Shown: positions 12,301 through 20,532 of the stretch, piece by piece | Layout of the letters: each line of letters opens with the position of its first letter | Numbering within the stretch: the stretch's first letter is position 1 | NCBI RefSeq assembly: GCF_003268595.1 | Contig: NZ_CP029797.1 | Location: 3,121,501 to 3,185,500, forward strand | DNA: 64,000 bases | Direction of reading: 5' to 3' | Source of the DNA: Paraliobacillus zengyii | GTDB taxonomy: Bacteria; Bacillota; Bacilli; Bacillales; Amphibacillaceae | Program-made: the position numbers and the translations under genes | The notes under the pieces: generated by a model | The model's database searches: none | The model's input: the letters and a program-made list of their open reading frames with translations, nothing else | Told to the model about the DNA's origin: nothing

Positions 12301-12316
12301 GTCACCCTCAACTAGT

Positions 12317-13309
12317 TTAGTTTGTACTTTTTCTAATTATCATTTCTGGACCGAGATATAATGTTTTTACTATTTTACGCTTCTCTACCACTCTTTCTAC
12401 TAATAACTCCAACGCATTTTTGCACATTTCATGGATATCAATATCGAATGTAGTGAGCGGTGGTGAGATATATTTTGCAACACTAATATTATTAATTCCG
12501 ATAATAGATACTCTGTTTGGAATCGCAATAGCCGCTTCGTTTAATGCTTGTAAACAGCCAACCGCAATCGGATCAGCAGCCGTAAAAAAAGCAGTCGGTA
12601 ATTGATCACCCAGTGTTTCCACAGCATTGTTCATTAAGTGATAGCCATTTGCGACAGAGAACCCTCTGTGACAAAAGATAAAATCTTCATTTAACAAACC
12701 TTTTTCCGCCATATACTGCCGAAATGTTCGTTCTCTAATATCCATTTCATCTTCATGAGTATTAGGATTGCGAAAAGTCCCACCTATAAATCCAATTTCT
12801 TTATGTCCTTTTTCCACTAAAAAGTCAACTGTTCTTCGGGTCACCTGCGCTAAATCCGGTCTTACTGAATCAAAATGATAAGGATCAGGTGTCGCATCGA
12901 TAAAGACGCCATTTGGTGTTAACTCCCTTAGTTGAACTAACTCTTTATTGGAAAAGGTCCCCACAGCAATAAATCCTTCAATATCATCTGGAATCCGCTC
13001 TATTCCTTCATTAATTTTATAAGTTGTAAGTTCAACATTGAATTTCTTGGCCAATTTATCTAATTCTAAACGCATCGCTTTAAAATAGACATCTTCTAGT
13101 TCCTCAATGTCTGTTAACCAGTATAAAAATACAATATTCTTAATTAATGGACGCATCACTTTCTTCTTATAATCCAGTTGATCAGCAACCTGATACACTT
13201 TCTCACGCATCTCGTCTGAAACAGAAAGTTTTGGATCATTATTCAATACCCGAGAAACCGTTGTAATAGAACAACCTACCGTTTTCGCCACATCTTTAAT
13301 CGTCGCCAT
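12317..13309 (-). CDS. ganR: LacI-family regulator of galactan utilisation
   Basis: A 330-residue repressor. Residues 1-50 form the LacI helix-turn-helix (MATIKDVAKTVGCSITTVSR, then the hinge with RVLNNDPKLS). The rest is the periplasmic-binding-type effector domain, including FIAVGTFSNKE and IIGINNISVAKYISPPLTT. Position and orientation ahead of ganSPQAB match B. subtilis GanR, which responds to galacto-oligosaccharides. A matching palindrome lies both before its own gene and before ganS, consistent with control of both. The ligand is inferred from context. Confidence 0.9.
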   Translation of the reverse strand: MATIKDVAKTVGCSITTVSRVLNNDPKLSVSDEMREKVYQVADQLDYKKKVMRPLIKNIVFLYWLTDIEELEDVYFKAMRLELDKLAKKFNVELTTYKINEGIERIPDDIEGFIAVGTFSNKELVQLRELTPNGVFIDATPDPYHFDSVRPDLAQVTRRTVDFLVEKGHKEIGFIGGTFRNPNTHEDEMDIRERTFRQYMAEKGLLNEDFIFCHRGFSVANGYHLMNNAVETLGDQLPTAFFTAADPIAVGCLQALNEAAIAIPNRVSIIGINNISVAKYISPPLTTFDIDIHEMCKNALELLVERVVEKRKIVKTLYLGPEMIIRKSTN

Positions 13310-13683
13310 CGCTTCTTCCTCCCACCAAAATTACCTTCACATCAACTCAAAATATATATAGAAAAGCACTACATTTAATAATATTTAGTAAAACATTTTA
13401 CCTTTAGTTTATCGTATTGAAAATAAATGTCAAGGGCAGGTTTTATTGGGGGGTTAATCAAGAGTTATCTGATAGAAGAAAACGGCTAATCCCAAAACTG
13501 TAGCATTAGTTCGGGGTTAAAATATATAAAGCTTCCTATTAAAATCGCGTTGTAACTTTTTTATCTATTTATGAAAATTTTTAATTTAAATCTTTTGATT
13601 TTAATTCATAAAATTAAGGGTATATACTTATAAGACACCCTTACCATTTGGGCTCTTGAATTAATATTGAGGAGGTTTTTCAC
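13310..13683. other. intergenic region between ganR and the SDR gene
   Basis: This 374-bp AT-rich divergent space holds the ganR promoter region with its putative operator, then leader sequence of the SDR gene. TTGATT near 13596 and TATACT near 13623 could be its -35 and -10, though spacing is not ideal. GAGGAGG at 13669-13675 is a strong ribosome binding site. No coding remnant was recognised. Confidence 0.4.
13387..13402. promoter_or_regulatory. candidate GanR operator 2
   Basis: AGTAAAACATTTTACC is a near-perfect palindrome differing from the box at 12171-12186 in two bases. It lies about 80 bases upstream of ganR, a place suited to autoregulation. Confidence 0.5.
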
Positions 13684-14433
13684 ATGAATAAAGTTGCAGT
13701 TATAACCGGCGGTGGTAGTGGATTAGGACAAGCAACAGCACTACGTCTAGCTGAAGAAGGTATTAACATTGCAGTAGTAGACGTTAATGAACAAGGTGGA
13801 AATGAAACAGTAGAATTGCTGAAGAAATCTGGAGTGGATGCTATTTTCATTAAAGCTGACGTAGCTAAAGTCGACGAAGTCAAAAATTATGTTGAGAAAA
13901 CTGTTGAGAAGTTTGGTTCCATTGATTATTTCTTTAACAATGCTGGTATTTCAGGCAGTGGTAAATACTACTTAGATACGGATATTAAAGAAATTGAACA
14001 AATCGTTGGCATCAATCTGATGGGAGCATTGTATGGTGTTCGCTACGTAGCTGAAGTGATGTTAAAGAATGGCGGAGGTTCAATTGTTAACACTGCATCA
14101 AGCGCAGGCGTAATAGGACAAGACTCTGTTGTAACGTATTCAGCAACAAAACACGGTATCATTGGATTAACAAAGAGTATGGTTGCTGAATATGCCAAGG
14201 ATGGATTGCGTGTCAATGCCATTGCTCCAGGACCTACAGAAACGCCAATGGTGAAGGAATTCTTTGATGCGAATCCTGAAATGAAAGAAAACGCAGAAAA
14301 TGGTATACCACAAAAACGTTTGGGTACCCCTGAAGAAGTCGCTGAACTAGTGGCATTCTTACTAACTTCTAAAGCACAATATATAAATGGTGATGTGATT
14401 AGAATTGATGGTGGATTCACGAATACAAAATAA
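13684..14433 (+). CDS. short-chain dehydrogenase/reductase (FabG-like)
   Basis: A 249-residue NAD(P)-dependent oxidoreductase. The cofactor-binding TGGGSGLG starts near residue 9, NNAG lies near residue 88, the active-site serine is in NTASSAG and the catalytic pair in YSATK (about residue 154). D35-type acidic residues after the second strand (VVDVNEQ) suggest NAD preference. The C-terminal NGDVIRIDGGFT is typical of classical SDRs. The substrate cannot be read from sequence; glucose-1-dehydrogenase-like or acetoin/3-keto reductases are possible. It stands alone between its promoter region and a terminator. Confidence 0.9.
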   Translation: MNKVAVITGGGSGLGQATALRLAEEGINIAVVDVNEQGGNETVELLKKSGVDAIFIKADVAKVDEVKNYVEKTVEKFGSIDYFFNNAGISGSGKYYLDTDIKEIEQIVGINLMGALYGVRYVAEVMLKNGGGSIVNTASSAGVIGQDSVVTYSATKHGIIGLTKSMVAEYAKDGLRVNAIAPGPTETPMVKEFFDANPEMKENAENGIPQKRLGTPEEVAELVAFLLTSKAQYINGDVIRIDGGFTNTK

Positions 14434-14460
14434 TCTTTAACACTAAATATAGATTTATAT

Positions 14461-14501
14461 ATAAATAGGCAAACACTGATTTTAAGCGTTTGCCTATTTA
14501 T
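14461..14501 (+). terminator. hairpin terminator behind the SDR gene
   Basis: ATAAATAGGCAAAC (14461-14474) pairs perfectly with GTTTGCCTATTTAT (14488-14501). The stem ends in A/T pairs; the T run behind it is short. Confidence 0.75.
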
Positions 14502-14782
14502 GCTGTATATATTATGAAAAGTCACTATAAATGGTAAGCAAAATTTTTATTCGTATTTTAAATGAAATCAAGATTAATAAGAACCAAAAAAAAAGCAGAG
14601 AACCTTTAAACTGGCACCCATAGGAGAAGAAACATCCGTATATTCAGCCATCAATAATCAGAGTTTCGTCGCTCGAGTCGATACAAAAGCTTATCACAAG
14701 CGGACTTTGCTAGATATGATATTAACACTGTTTACTAATGTAGCTAGCCAGCATAATCCACTCATGAACTATTCACTCATCG
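14502..14782. other. intergenic stretch with an orphan open frame
   Basis: No gene is recognised. A plus-strand frame stays open for about 79 codons from 14581 to 14820 without an ATG, running antisense into the nanE end. It contains readable protein-like text (KLAPIGEETSVYSAINN near its start) but I know no family for it. The segment GCAGAGAACC at 14595-14604 looks like a degraded member of the GAACCGTCCC element. Confidence 0.3.
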
Positions 14783-15484
14783 TTAATCTTGTGCCAATGC
14801 ATCAACAAATCTTTGTGTAATTTGCTGTGGTCTTGTAATTGCACCACCTACAACGACCGCATGAACATTACTATCTAGAACGGACCTTGCGATAGTTGGC
14901 GTCGAAACATTTCCCTCTGCCAAAACCTTTGCTTTAGTCACTTTTTTTACAATTTGTTTAATAACGTCATAATCATGATCATCAATTTTCAATCCATTCG
15001 TTTTCGCTGTATAGCCGTATAAAGTCGGCGCCACTATATCAAACCCTAACTCATCGGCAAACATTGCTTCTTCAACCGAAGAGACGTCCGCCATCAACAA
15101 GAGATCAGGATACTTAGATCTTATCTCTTTATAAAATGTAGCTAAATCGCAACCATCAGGTCGAAGTCGATTTGTCGCATCTGTGGCAATGATCTCGACA
15201 CCAGTTTCTGCTAAGGCATCGATCTCTTTCATCGTAGGTGTAATAAAGACTGGATGGTCTTTGTACACTTGTTTAATGATGCCAATGACCGGCAACCCTA
15301 CTTGTTTTTTGATTTCGACTATGTCCGAAACGGAGTTGGCACGAATCCCAACAGCTCCACCTTCTTTTGCAGCTACTGCCATACGCCCCATGATGAAAGA
15401 ACTGTGTAACGGTTCCCCTTCTAAAGCCTGGCAAGAAACAATTAATCCCTTTTCAATCTTATCTAACACTTGATGCATATCCAA
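14783..15484 (-). CDS. nanE: N-acetylmannosamine-6-phosphate 2-epimerase
   Basis: A 233-residue TIM-barrel enzyme that converts ManNAc-6-P to GlcNAc-6-P in sialic acid and ManNAc breakdown. Family marks are [15 protein letters not shown] at the N-terminus, GIIKQ with the catalytic lysine, [12 protein letters not shown], and LAEGNVSTP with the catalytic glutamate. The phosphate site VVGGAITRP is complete. Start is either TTG at 15484 (five bases after AAGGA) or ATG at 15478. No nanA or nanK lies nearby, so it may serve ManNAc recycling or scavenging. A PTS EIIA gene is upstream on the same strand, separated by a terminator. Confidence 0.93.
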   Translation of the reverse strand: MDMHQVLDKIEKGLIVSCQALEGEPLHSSFIMGRMAVAAKEGGAVGIRANSVSDIVEIKKQVGLPVIGIIKQVYKDHPVFITPTMKEIDALAETGVEIIATDATNRLRPDGCDLATFYKEIRSKYPDLLLMADVSSVEEAMFADELGFDIVAPTLYGYTAKTNGLKIDDHDYDVIKQIVKKVTKAKVLAEGNVSTPTIARSVLDSNVHAVVVGGAITRPQQITQRFVDALAQD

Positions 15485-15696
15485 ACACGTCCTTACTATA
15501 AAATCTTATTACTCAACGATTTACCAAATTGCTGAGCTTTCTCAAAAATTTTCTTCATCAAGTCTATCTTATTTATGTTTTATAAGTGTTATGTGGTAAC
15601 TCACTTAAACTTATACTCCTATCATATAGTCCAGCTTATCGTTATTCAATGGTGTTATAAATGTTTTCATTATCTTATCTTCAACAATTAAAATAC

Positions 15697-15737
15697 AAAA
15701 AAACTACTTGAAAGGAGTGTTACTCCAAATCAAGTAG
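15697..15737 (-). terminator. rho-independent terminator of the EIIA gene
   Basis: On the minus strand CTACTTGA pairs with TCAAGTAG around an inner GGAGT/ACTCC stem, followed by a run of seven T. It separates crr from nanE. Confidence 0.9.
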
Positions 15738-15759
15738 CTTTTTATGTTCATGCGTGTTC

Positions 15760-16242
15760 TTAGTCAAAAGACAAGATGTCTCTTTCGCCTTGCGCTGTTT
15801 TGCCAAACTTTTTCACACTAACTTTTGTCGAATCGGTAAAGACCACAGGAACTACATAAGATGAAGCCGATTTCTTAATAATTTCTACATTAAACTGTAA
15901 AATTTCTTGTCCTACCTTTATCTTATCCCCATCGTTAACAAGGGCAGTGAAGCCTTTCCCATTTAACTGAACCGTATCAATGCCTACATGAATGAGAATT
16001 TCATATCCTTTCGCGGATTTAATTCCAATCGCATGTTTTGTTGGAAACACCTTAATGATTTCCCCATTAACAGGTGAAACCACAGAACCAGCGACTGGAA
16101 TAATTGCAAAGCCGTCCCCCATCATTTTTTCCGAGAAAACAGGATCTTCCACTTCTGTGATGTCAATAATTTCACCCTCAATTGGCATAACAAACTCATC
16201 AACCGCGGTTACTTTATTTTTATTCTTAAATAGACCAAACAT
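15760..16242 (-). CDS. crr: glucose-family PTS EIIA component
   Basis: A 160-residue soluble EIIA-Glc protein. It accepts phosphate from HPr and passes it to a sugar-specific EIIB. The phosphorylated histidine is in EILIHVGIDTV (about residue 91), and the second active-site histidine is in FPTKHAIGI (about residue 76). The fold signature GDGFAIIPVAGSVVSPVNGEI is intact. It is a stand-alone gene, so it may serve an EIIBC that lacks its own IIA domain, and in Firmicutes it is not the main catabolite regulator. Confidence 0.94.
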   Translation of the reverse strand: MFGLFKNKNKVTAVDEFVMPIEGEIIDITEVEDPVFSEKMMGDGFAIIPVAGSVVSPVNGEIIKVFPTKHAIGIKSAKGYEILIHVGIDTVQLNGKGFTALVNDGDKIKVGQEILQFNVEIIKKSASSYVVPVVFTDSTKVSVKKFGKTAQGERDILSFD

Positions 16243-16780
16243 AAAGATCCTCTCCCATTACATTCATTTTTTATATTATCCTAATGATATGCTCAATTAT
16301 TATTGAACCAATTTAGTAATCTATATAAATTACAGGGGAGATAATCATCTAAGATACAAATTATCTGTATTTTTGTAGGAAGTTCACTGTTTTTCTTACC
16401 TATACTCAAAGTAACATAATAGACACCGATATCAATAAACCTGTTAGATTTCTTAACAGAGGATTAGGAACGGATCTATAGAAGTTATTGTTCTTTGTGA
16501 TTACAGATTCGACAGCCATAGCTGGTATGTATGACCATAATGTGTTCAGTTTTATCAAGCAAAACGATTTCCCTTAGTTTGTTTAGCAGTTACACAAGCA
16601 CCCTACCTCCTACTCAAACACCATGAACATTTATTCGACATAAAACTGAAAATGACCAGGCACCTGAAAACACACATAACACCATAACGATATTTCATCA
16701 CTTCAAAATATCACTATTATTTACTTTGATGTATTTTAAACTATAATATAATCAATAAATATTCTAACGAGGTGTTAAGA
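16243..16780. other. intergenic region between crr and fic
   Basis: About 540 bp without a recognisable gene. It contains a TGACCAGGCACCTGAAAA element (16653-16670), one of three related short repeats in the window. A probable fic promoter with ATAATATAAT near 16744 is at the right end, and GAGGTG at 16769-16774 is the fic ribosome binding site. Confidence 0.4.
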
Positions 16781-17884
16781 ATGAAAAAGCCTTATCCATT
16801 ACCACTTCTATCACACACATTTGATGCTGAATCTGAACTTACTTTTTATAAGAAAGTCGTTGAAGCCTCATCCGTGTTGGAAAAGCTGAAACAAAAAATT
16901 CATTATTCTTTAATCAGTGAATCATTTCTGCAATTATTAACACTACATGAGTCTGTTCAATCTACAAGAATTGAAGGAACCAAAGTGACTTTTAGTGAAA
17001 TGCTAGAAGATGAAATTGATCAAAAAAAGGACTGGGAGAATGTTGAAGTTCGTAATTACCAAAGAGCATTAAAAATTGGTGTTGAAATCATACAGACAGG
17101 ATATCCATTATCGGAACGATTGATTCGTGATATCCATAGCGAGTTGATGAAAGATAATCGTGGTTCTACAAGTGCTGCAGGTGAATATAGGACCATCCAG
17201 AATTTTATCGGACCTACAAAGCAATTAAAAGATGCTTCTTATATTCCGCCTGAACCACAATTAATGGGAGAATATATGGCCAATTTAGAGAGATATATTA
17301 ATGGGCATCCATACTTAGATGAAGAAATGGACACACTTCACCCTTTAATTAAAGTAGCAATCATCCATGCACAATTTGAATCTATTCACCCTTTTTTAGA
17401 TGGAAACGGTCGGTTAGGAAGGATTCTAATCGTACTTTATATGTTGCAATCCAATATAATTGACTCCCCGTTCTTTTTCCTAAGTGAAGAACTAGAGAAA
17501 GAAAAGTTTAAATATTATACAATGTTAAACGGTGTTCGTGCACTAAACAAATTCGAACCTGATTGGGATAGTTGGATAACCTTCTTCCTTAATGCAACGA
17601 TTCGAATGGCGGAACGACAATTTAATAAACTTGAACAAGCAGAAAGATTATATAAAGAAGGATTAAGTAAATTGAAACAACCTTCTACTGAAAAAGTTTG
17701 GGGAGCCCTTTTTAAATATCCTATTGCAACAGTGCATCAAATAGTAAACGATACTAGTTTAGCTCCTGTGACTATCCGAAAAAGTCTAAACGAACTTGTT
17801 CACTTGAAGATGATTTATGGGGACGATAGAAAAAGAAATAGAAGATTCTATCATTACGACCTCATTCGAATTATGAATGATTAA
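16781..17884 (+). CDS. Fic-family AMP-transferase with autoinhibitory motif
   Basis: About 367 residues. The Fic core HPFLDGNGRLGR at residues 203-214 has the catalytic histidine and all ATP-binding residues. An N-terminal helix holds STRIEG (61-66), which fits the (S/T)xxxE(G/N) inhibitory motif of class II Fic proteins, so activity is probably self-restrained. The C-terminal 70 residues form a winged helix (VHQIVNDTSLAPVTIRKSLN). This is the SoFic-type architecture. ATG at 16781 follows GAGGTG by six bases and is preferred over the GTG at 16772. The target is unknown; proteins of this class can AMPylate themselves or other proteins. It is followed by its own terminator and then a toxin-antitoxin pair on the other strand. 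Confidence 0.93.
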   Translation: MKKPYPLPLLSHTFDAESELTFYKKVVEASSVLEKLKQKIHYSLISESFLQLLTLHESVQSTRIEGTKVTFSEMLEDEIDQKKDWENVEVRNYQRALKIGVEIIQTGYPLSERLIRDIHSELMKDNRGSTSAAGEYRTIQNFIGPTKQLKDASYIPPEPQLMGEYMANLERYINGHPYLDEEMDTLHPLIKVAIIHAQFESIHPFLDGNGRLGRILIVLYMLQSNIIDSPFFFLSEELEKEKFKYYTMLNGVRALNKFEPDWDSWITFFLNATIRMAERQFNKLEQAERLYKEGLSKLKQPSTEKVWGALFKYPIATVHQIVNDTSLAPVTIRKSLNELVHLKMIYGDDRKRNRRFYHYDLIRIMND

Positions 17885-17947
17885 AAAAACTAACCAGTCT
17901 TGACATAGAGATCAGCTTATAATGGCAATTACTTCAAGTGCCATTAA

Positions 17948-17984
17948 GAGCTTTGTATAGAGATATCTCTGCAGGGCTTTTTTT
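17948..17984 (+). terminator. rho-independent terminator of fic
   Basis: AGCTTTG pairs with CAGGGCT (two G-U pairs), enclosing an inner AGAGATATCTCT palindrome, followed by seven T. Confidence 0.85.
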
Positions 17985-18072
17985 GTTTGTCATTAAACTG
18001 GAACCGTCCCCAGCTTCCTATTAAGCAAGTAACAATGAAACTAACCAGTCAGAGGGAACCAGCTCTCTATTG

Positions 18073-18396
18073 TTAATTTTTATGTATCTTTGAACCTTTA
18101 ATATACCTTTTTAGTTCTTCATAAAACTGTTCTCTTGTTCCTGCAAGGATTACAAGTACAACATTCCCATTTTCATCTTCTTCAATTGCATAAGCTACTT
18201 CATAAGAAGTGCCGTTATGTTTTATATCATAACCATAAACTCCAGCCAGATCACCTTTTTTCGGTTCACCTACATAAAAAGGGTCTAGCTGAATTTCTTT
18301 AAAAGCAGATTTAAATTTTTCTTTTAAAGGCTTATCTTTCATTTTTTTTATAAACTTTTTTGTTGCTGAAGAAGTAATTAAATCATAGTGCATCAT
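18073..18396 (-). CDS. RelE/ParE-family toxin
   Basis: A 107-residue protein with the RelE fold. The text SATKKFIKKMKDKP, then DPFYVGEPKKGDLAGVYGYDI and YEVAYAIEE, follows the family pattern of two helices then a four-strand sheet. In this family the product is usually an mRNA interferase that cuts mRNA on the ribosome. An ATG at 18396 is preferred; GGAG lies six bases before it inside the antitoxin gene. The gene overlaps the antitoxin by 14 bases, so the two are translationally coupled. Confidence 0.82.
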   Translation of the reverse strand: MMHYDLITSSATKKFIKKMKDKPLKEKFKSAFKEIQLDPFYVGEPKKGDLAGVYGYDIKHNGTSYEVAYAIEEDENGNVVLVILAGTREQFYEELKRYIKGSKIHKN

Positions 18397-18769
18397 CGTC
18401 TTCTCCAAATAAATCGTCAATCGTTGTTTTTTCTCCTGAATATTTAGTATCAGCTACCAACTTATCAACGGCATTTCCTATTTGAGATTTACGATGTTTA
18501 AATTCCACCATCAGATCTTCCCCTTGATAACCTTCCCTTATAAGGTCTCCTAAGATATCCTCAGAAAAATCATCAAAGTTTTCACTTATTGGCTTTAAAA
18601 TTAAATGATTTCCGTATAGTTCCAAACTAACTTCTTCACCAATATTTAACTGGTCATAAAATTCTTTAGGAATGCTAATCTGCCTTTTACTTGAAACGGC
18701 AATTCGTTTAGCCTTTCTGGGACGATTTGGCATGGCAGCTCTCTCCGCTTCTTTTTGTATCATTACCAT
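18383..18769 (-). CDS. AbrB/SpoVT-type antitoxin
   Basis: A 128-residue protein. The swapped-hairpin AbrB DNA-binding domain is at about residues 20-62 (KRIAVSSKRQISIPKEFYDQ, then LNIGEEVSLELYGNHLILKP). The rest is acidic and should wrap and neutralise the toxin. A GAGAGGAC site seven bases before ATG 18769 supports the start. AbrB-type antitoxins normally repress their own promoter. Tandem octamers lie 54-91 bases upstream, in the promoter zone. Confidence 0.85.
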   Translation of the reverse strand: MVMIQKEAERAAMPNRPRKAKRIAVSSKRQISIPKEFYDQLNIGEEVSLELYGNHLILKPISENFDDFSEDILGDLIREGYQGEDLMVEFKHRKSQIGNAVDKLVADTKYSGEKTTIDDLFGEDDDAL

Positions 18770-18822
18770 AAGTTATGTCCTCTCCATCGCATAATATACC
18801 GATTTCTTTGTTTGTTTTTTCC

Positions 18823-18860
18823 TTGTTTCTTTGTTTCTTTGTTTCTTTGTTTCTTTGTTT
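18823..18860. repeat. TTGTTTCT octamer tandem repeat
   Basis: Four perfect head-to-tail copies of TTGTTTCT plus a six-base partial copy; degenerate copies extend leftwards to about 18804. The array sits at or just upstream of the expected antitoxin -35 region, so a change in copy number could alter promoter strength. Confidence 0.9.
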
Positions 18861-19061
18861 AATAATAACATATTGCTATCAAAAAGACTACCCTAGCCAA
18901 TAAGCCTTTCATTGCCCTTTTCCTAAAATATACTTAACTTTGATTAAAAATACCTCATATAAAATCATGCTAATGGGAAGCGCCAAATACTAACTATTCT
19001 TCCGAAAAGAACAAATCATTTAATTTATCCATCTCAAGGATACGCTCACAGATCTCTTTAT

Positions 19062-19176
19062 TTAAAGACTTTTTTCAACCGAAAAGTCCTTGCTACGATT
19101 TCTCTCACAAGACTTTCCCTCACACATCCACAACGTTCATACGACTTAACACAGATAGTGACAGACACTTGAAAAT
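19062..19176. repeat. dispersed repeat, copy 1
   Basis: Shares about 45 similar bases (from TTCAACCGAAAAG to CACAAGACTTT) with 21888-21935, then both end in a GTGACAG(A/G)CAC element. On the minus strand both read as the end of a protein (SLVRE or SLVRK, then about 20 residues and a stop), so they may be scraps of one transposase gene. The family was not identified. Confidence 0.55.
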
Positions 19177-19271
19177 AAACTCCCCAAAATACCCTTTAAT
19201 TTCCATTAAACACACTATAGTTTGTACTCATTTCTTATTCATTCTTGGAAAATAAATAAGAGGGCCTACAA

Positions 19272-19514
19272 ATGACACGTGAACAATTCAAAAGAAGTTA
19301 TGGGCAATACATACAGAATCAACGAAATATCCAGGAGCTGTCACAGGAAGAATTGGCCTATCAAATTGGCATCAGTACGGAGGCTATCGGACGGATTGAA
19401 AGAGGAATTACTTCTCCAAGTTTAACAAGTAGTCTGTTGCTAGAAGAGAAACTACATCTTGATCATACGTATATTAAGAATCTATTACATCATTCTAGTG
19501 ACTCCGAATCATAG
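19272..19514 (+). CDS. XRE-family helix-turn-helix regulator
   Basis: An 80-residue Cro/CI-type DNA-binding protein. The helix-turn-helix is in LSQEELAYQIGISTEAIGRI followed by ERGITSPSLTS, in the usual position. There is no effector domain, so it may act alone or with a partner. It lies 37 bases upstream of comK on the same strand with no terminator between, so the two are probably cotranscribed, and it may regulate comK. An AGAGGG site precedes the start at weak spacing. Confidence 0.85.
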   Translation: MTREQFKRSYGQYIQNQRNIQELSQEELAYQIGISTEAIGRIERGITSPSLTSSLLLEEKLHLDHTYIKNLLHHSSDSES

Positions 19515-19551
19515 TCGCGCTTATTTATGCTATCGAAAAGGGTAGATATCT

Positions 19552-20040
19552 ATGTTAAAAATAAGTACGTTCTATCAAATTAATCGCAATACACTAGCAA
19601 TCCTTCCTGCTATGACTGTGGACTATCAAGCAATTGTGCGGGAAACGAAGCGTGAGTTGCTTGTCCAACAAACACCACTCACAATCATAAAAACCAATTG
19701 CATAGCAGGCGCTGCCTCTTATCAAGGACGACAAAAAGCAGCAAGTAAGCTAATTGGTTCAACCCGTAAAGTACCTATACTTATCTATGAACGTGCACAG
19801 ATTTATGCATTTCCCACGCAATCACCTAGCAACTTTAGCTGTAGTTGGGTGTTTGCCAAGCATATACATAAAATAATCGAACACCCACAAGCAAGAAGTA
19901 AACAAACCCAATCAACGATCATCTTTCGTAATGGCACGACAATTGACTTCGAAGAATCTGCTTATCAACTACAAAACCAACTAACTCGCACATTAAAACT
20001 ACACTATGCGATTAAAGATGCGAACTTACAACCTGTCTAA
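19552..20040 (+). CDS. comK: competence transcription factor ComK
   Basis: A 162-residue homologue of the master activator of DNA uptake genes. The central part lines up well with B. subtilis ComK: TNCIAGAASYQGRQKAASKL against the RSCRFFGSSYAGRKAG block, then KVPILIYERAQIYAFPTQSP and SCSWVFAKHIHKI. The C-terminus, which in B. subtilis serves binding to the MecA adaptor and DNA activation, is about 30 residues shorter. It is likely a functional activator in a shortened form, common outside Bacillus. The upstream XRE gene is a candidate regulator. I saw no ComK box around it. Confidence 0.88.
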   Translation: MLKISTFYQINRNTLAILPAMTVDYQAIVRETKRELLVQQTPLTIIKTNCIAGAASYQGRQKAASKLIGSTRKVPILIYERAQIYAFPTQSPSNFSCSWVFAKHIHKIIEHPQARSKQTQSTIIFRNGTTIDFEESAYQLQNQLTRTLKLHYAIKDANLQPV

Positions 20041-20127
20041 ACTGTAATAAAATAGACATAAAATCAGAAGGACTTAAACAAGAGAATAATGTAGAATGGA
20101 AGTAATCTATTAAAAGGAGATCGACTA

Positions 20128-20427
20128 ATGACCAACCAAAATCTTAGCTTCCTAGTAGACGAAAACATCGCAGCACATTCTTATTATGAAGGTATGTTAA
20201 TTCATCCAACAAACCCAATACACGGCATGGCTGTCATGCGTAGTAATGCCAGTGACCTCATCTTAGACATTTATAAAATAACCTTGCGTGACGAAACAAC
20301 CTATCATATCGAACGGCATTTACTTCATAAAGCATTCAAATCAGAAGATGATGTCCAAGCATTTCTTCATACCTTTTCTACCTTAAGAGAAAGTGAATTC
20401 AACGCGTTTATTGAAGTAAATTATTGA
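20128..20427 (+). CDS. hypothetical protein of 99 residues
   Basis: Not recognised. It has a strong AAAAGGAG site seven bases before the ATG, good coding texture, and a terminator directly behind, so it is probably real. The protein is soluble and slightly acidic, with no signal peptide, membrane helix or cysteine pair. The sequence has an early block LVDENIAAHSYYEGM and a later helical part HLLHKAFKSEDDVQAFLHTF. It follows comK by 87 bases in the same direction and may belong to its transcript. No function is proposed. Confidence 0.7.
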   Translation: MTNQNLSFLVDENIAAHSYYEGMLIHPTNPIHGMAVMRSNASDLILDIYKITLRDETTYHIERHLLHKAFKSEDDVQAFLHTFSTLRESEFNAFIEVNY

Positions 20428-20460
20428 AGAAGCAGCGAAAAGTTCTCTGCTTCTTCAATA
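20422..20460 (+). terminator. hairpin terminator with GAAGCAG arms
   Basis: TATTGAAGAAGCAG (20422-20435) pairs perfectly with CTGCTTCTTCAATA (20447-20460), starting inside the stop codon region of the upstream gene. The arm GAAGCAG and the inner AGTTCTCTGCTTC resemble the dispersed element seen at 2923, so the terminator may derive from it. Confidence 0.75.
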
Positions 20461-20532
20461 ATTCTACTATTTCATTATATTTTAGCAGCTACACTCTCCC
20501 TCTATCGTCAGGGTCCTGGATTTTTACTGTTA

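Larger units (their letters stand above)
18770..19271. other. intergenic region upstream of the antitoxin and the XRE gene
   Basis: About 500 bp with no gene. It holds the antitoxin promoter (TATATT near 18790 on the minus strand), the octamer array and one copy of a repeat shared with 21888-22004. The XRE gene promoter must lie near 19210-19260. Confidence 0.4.

Noticed and set aside
17900..17923. TTGACA and TATAAT after fic
   Set aside because: Only 12 bases apart and behind the stop; not a usable sigma-A promoter.
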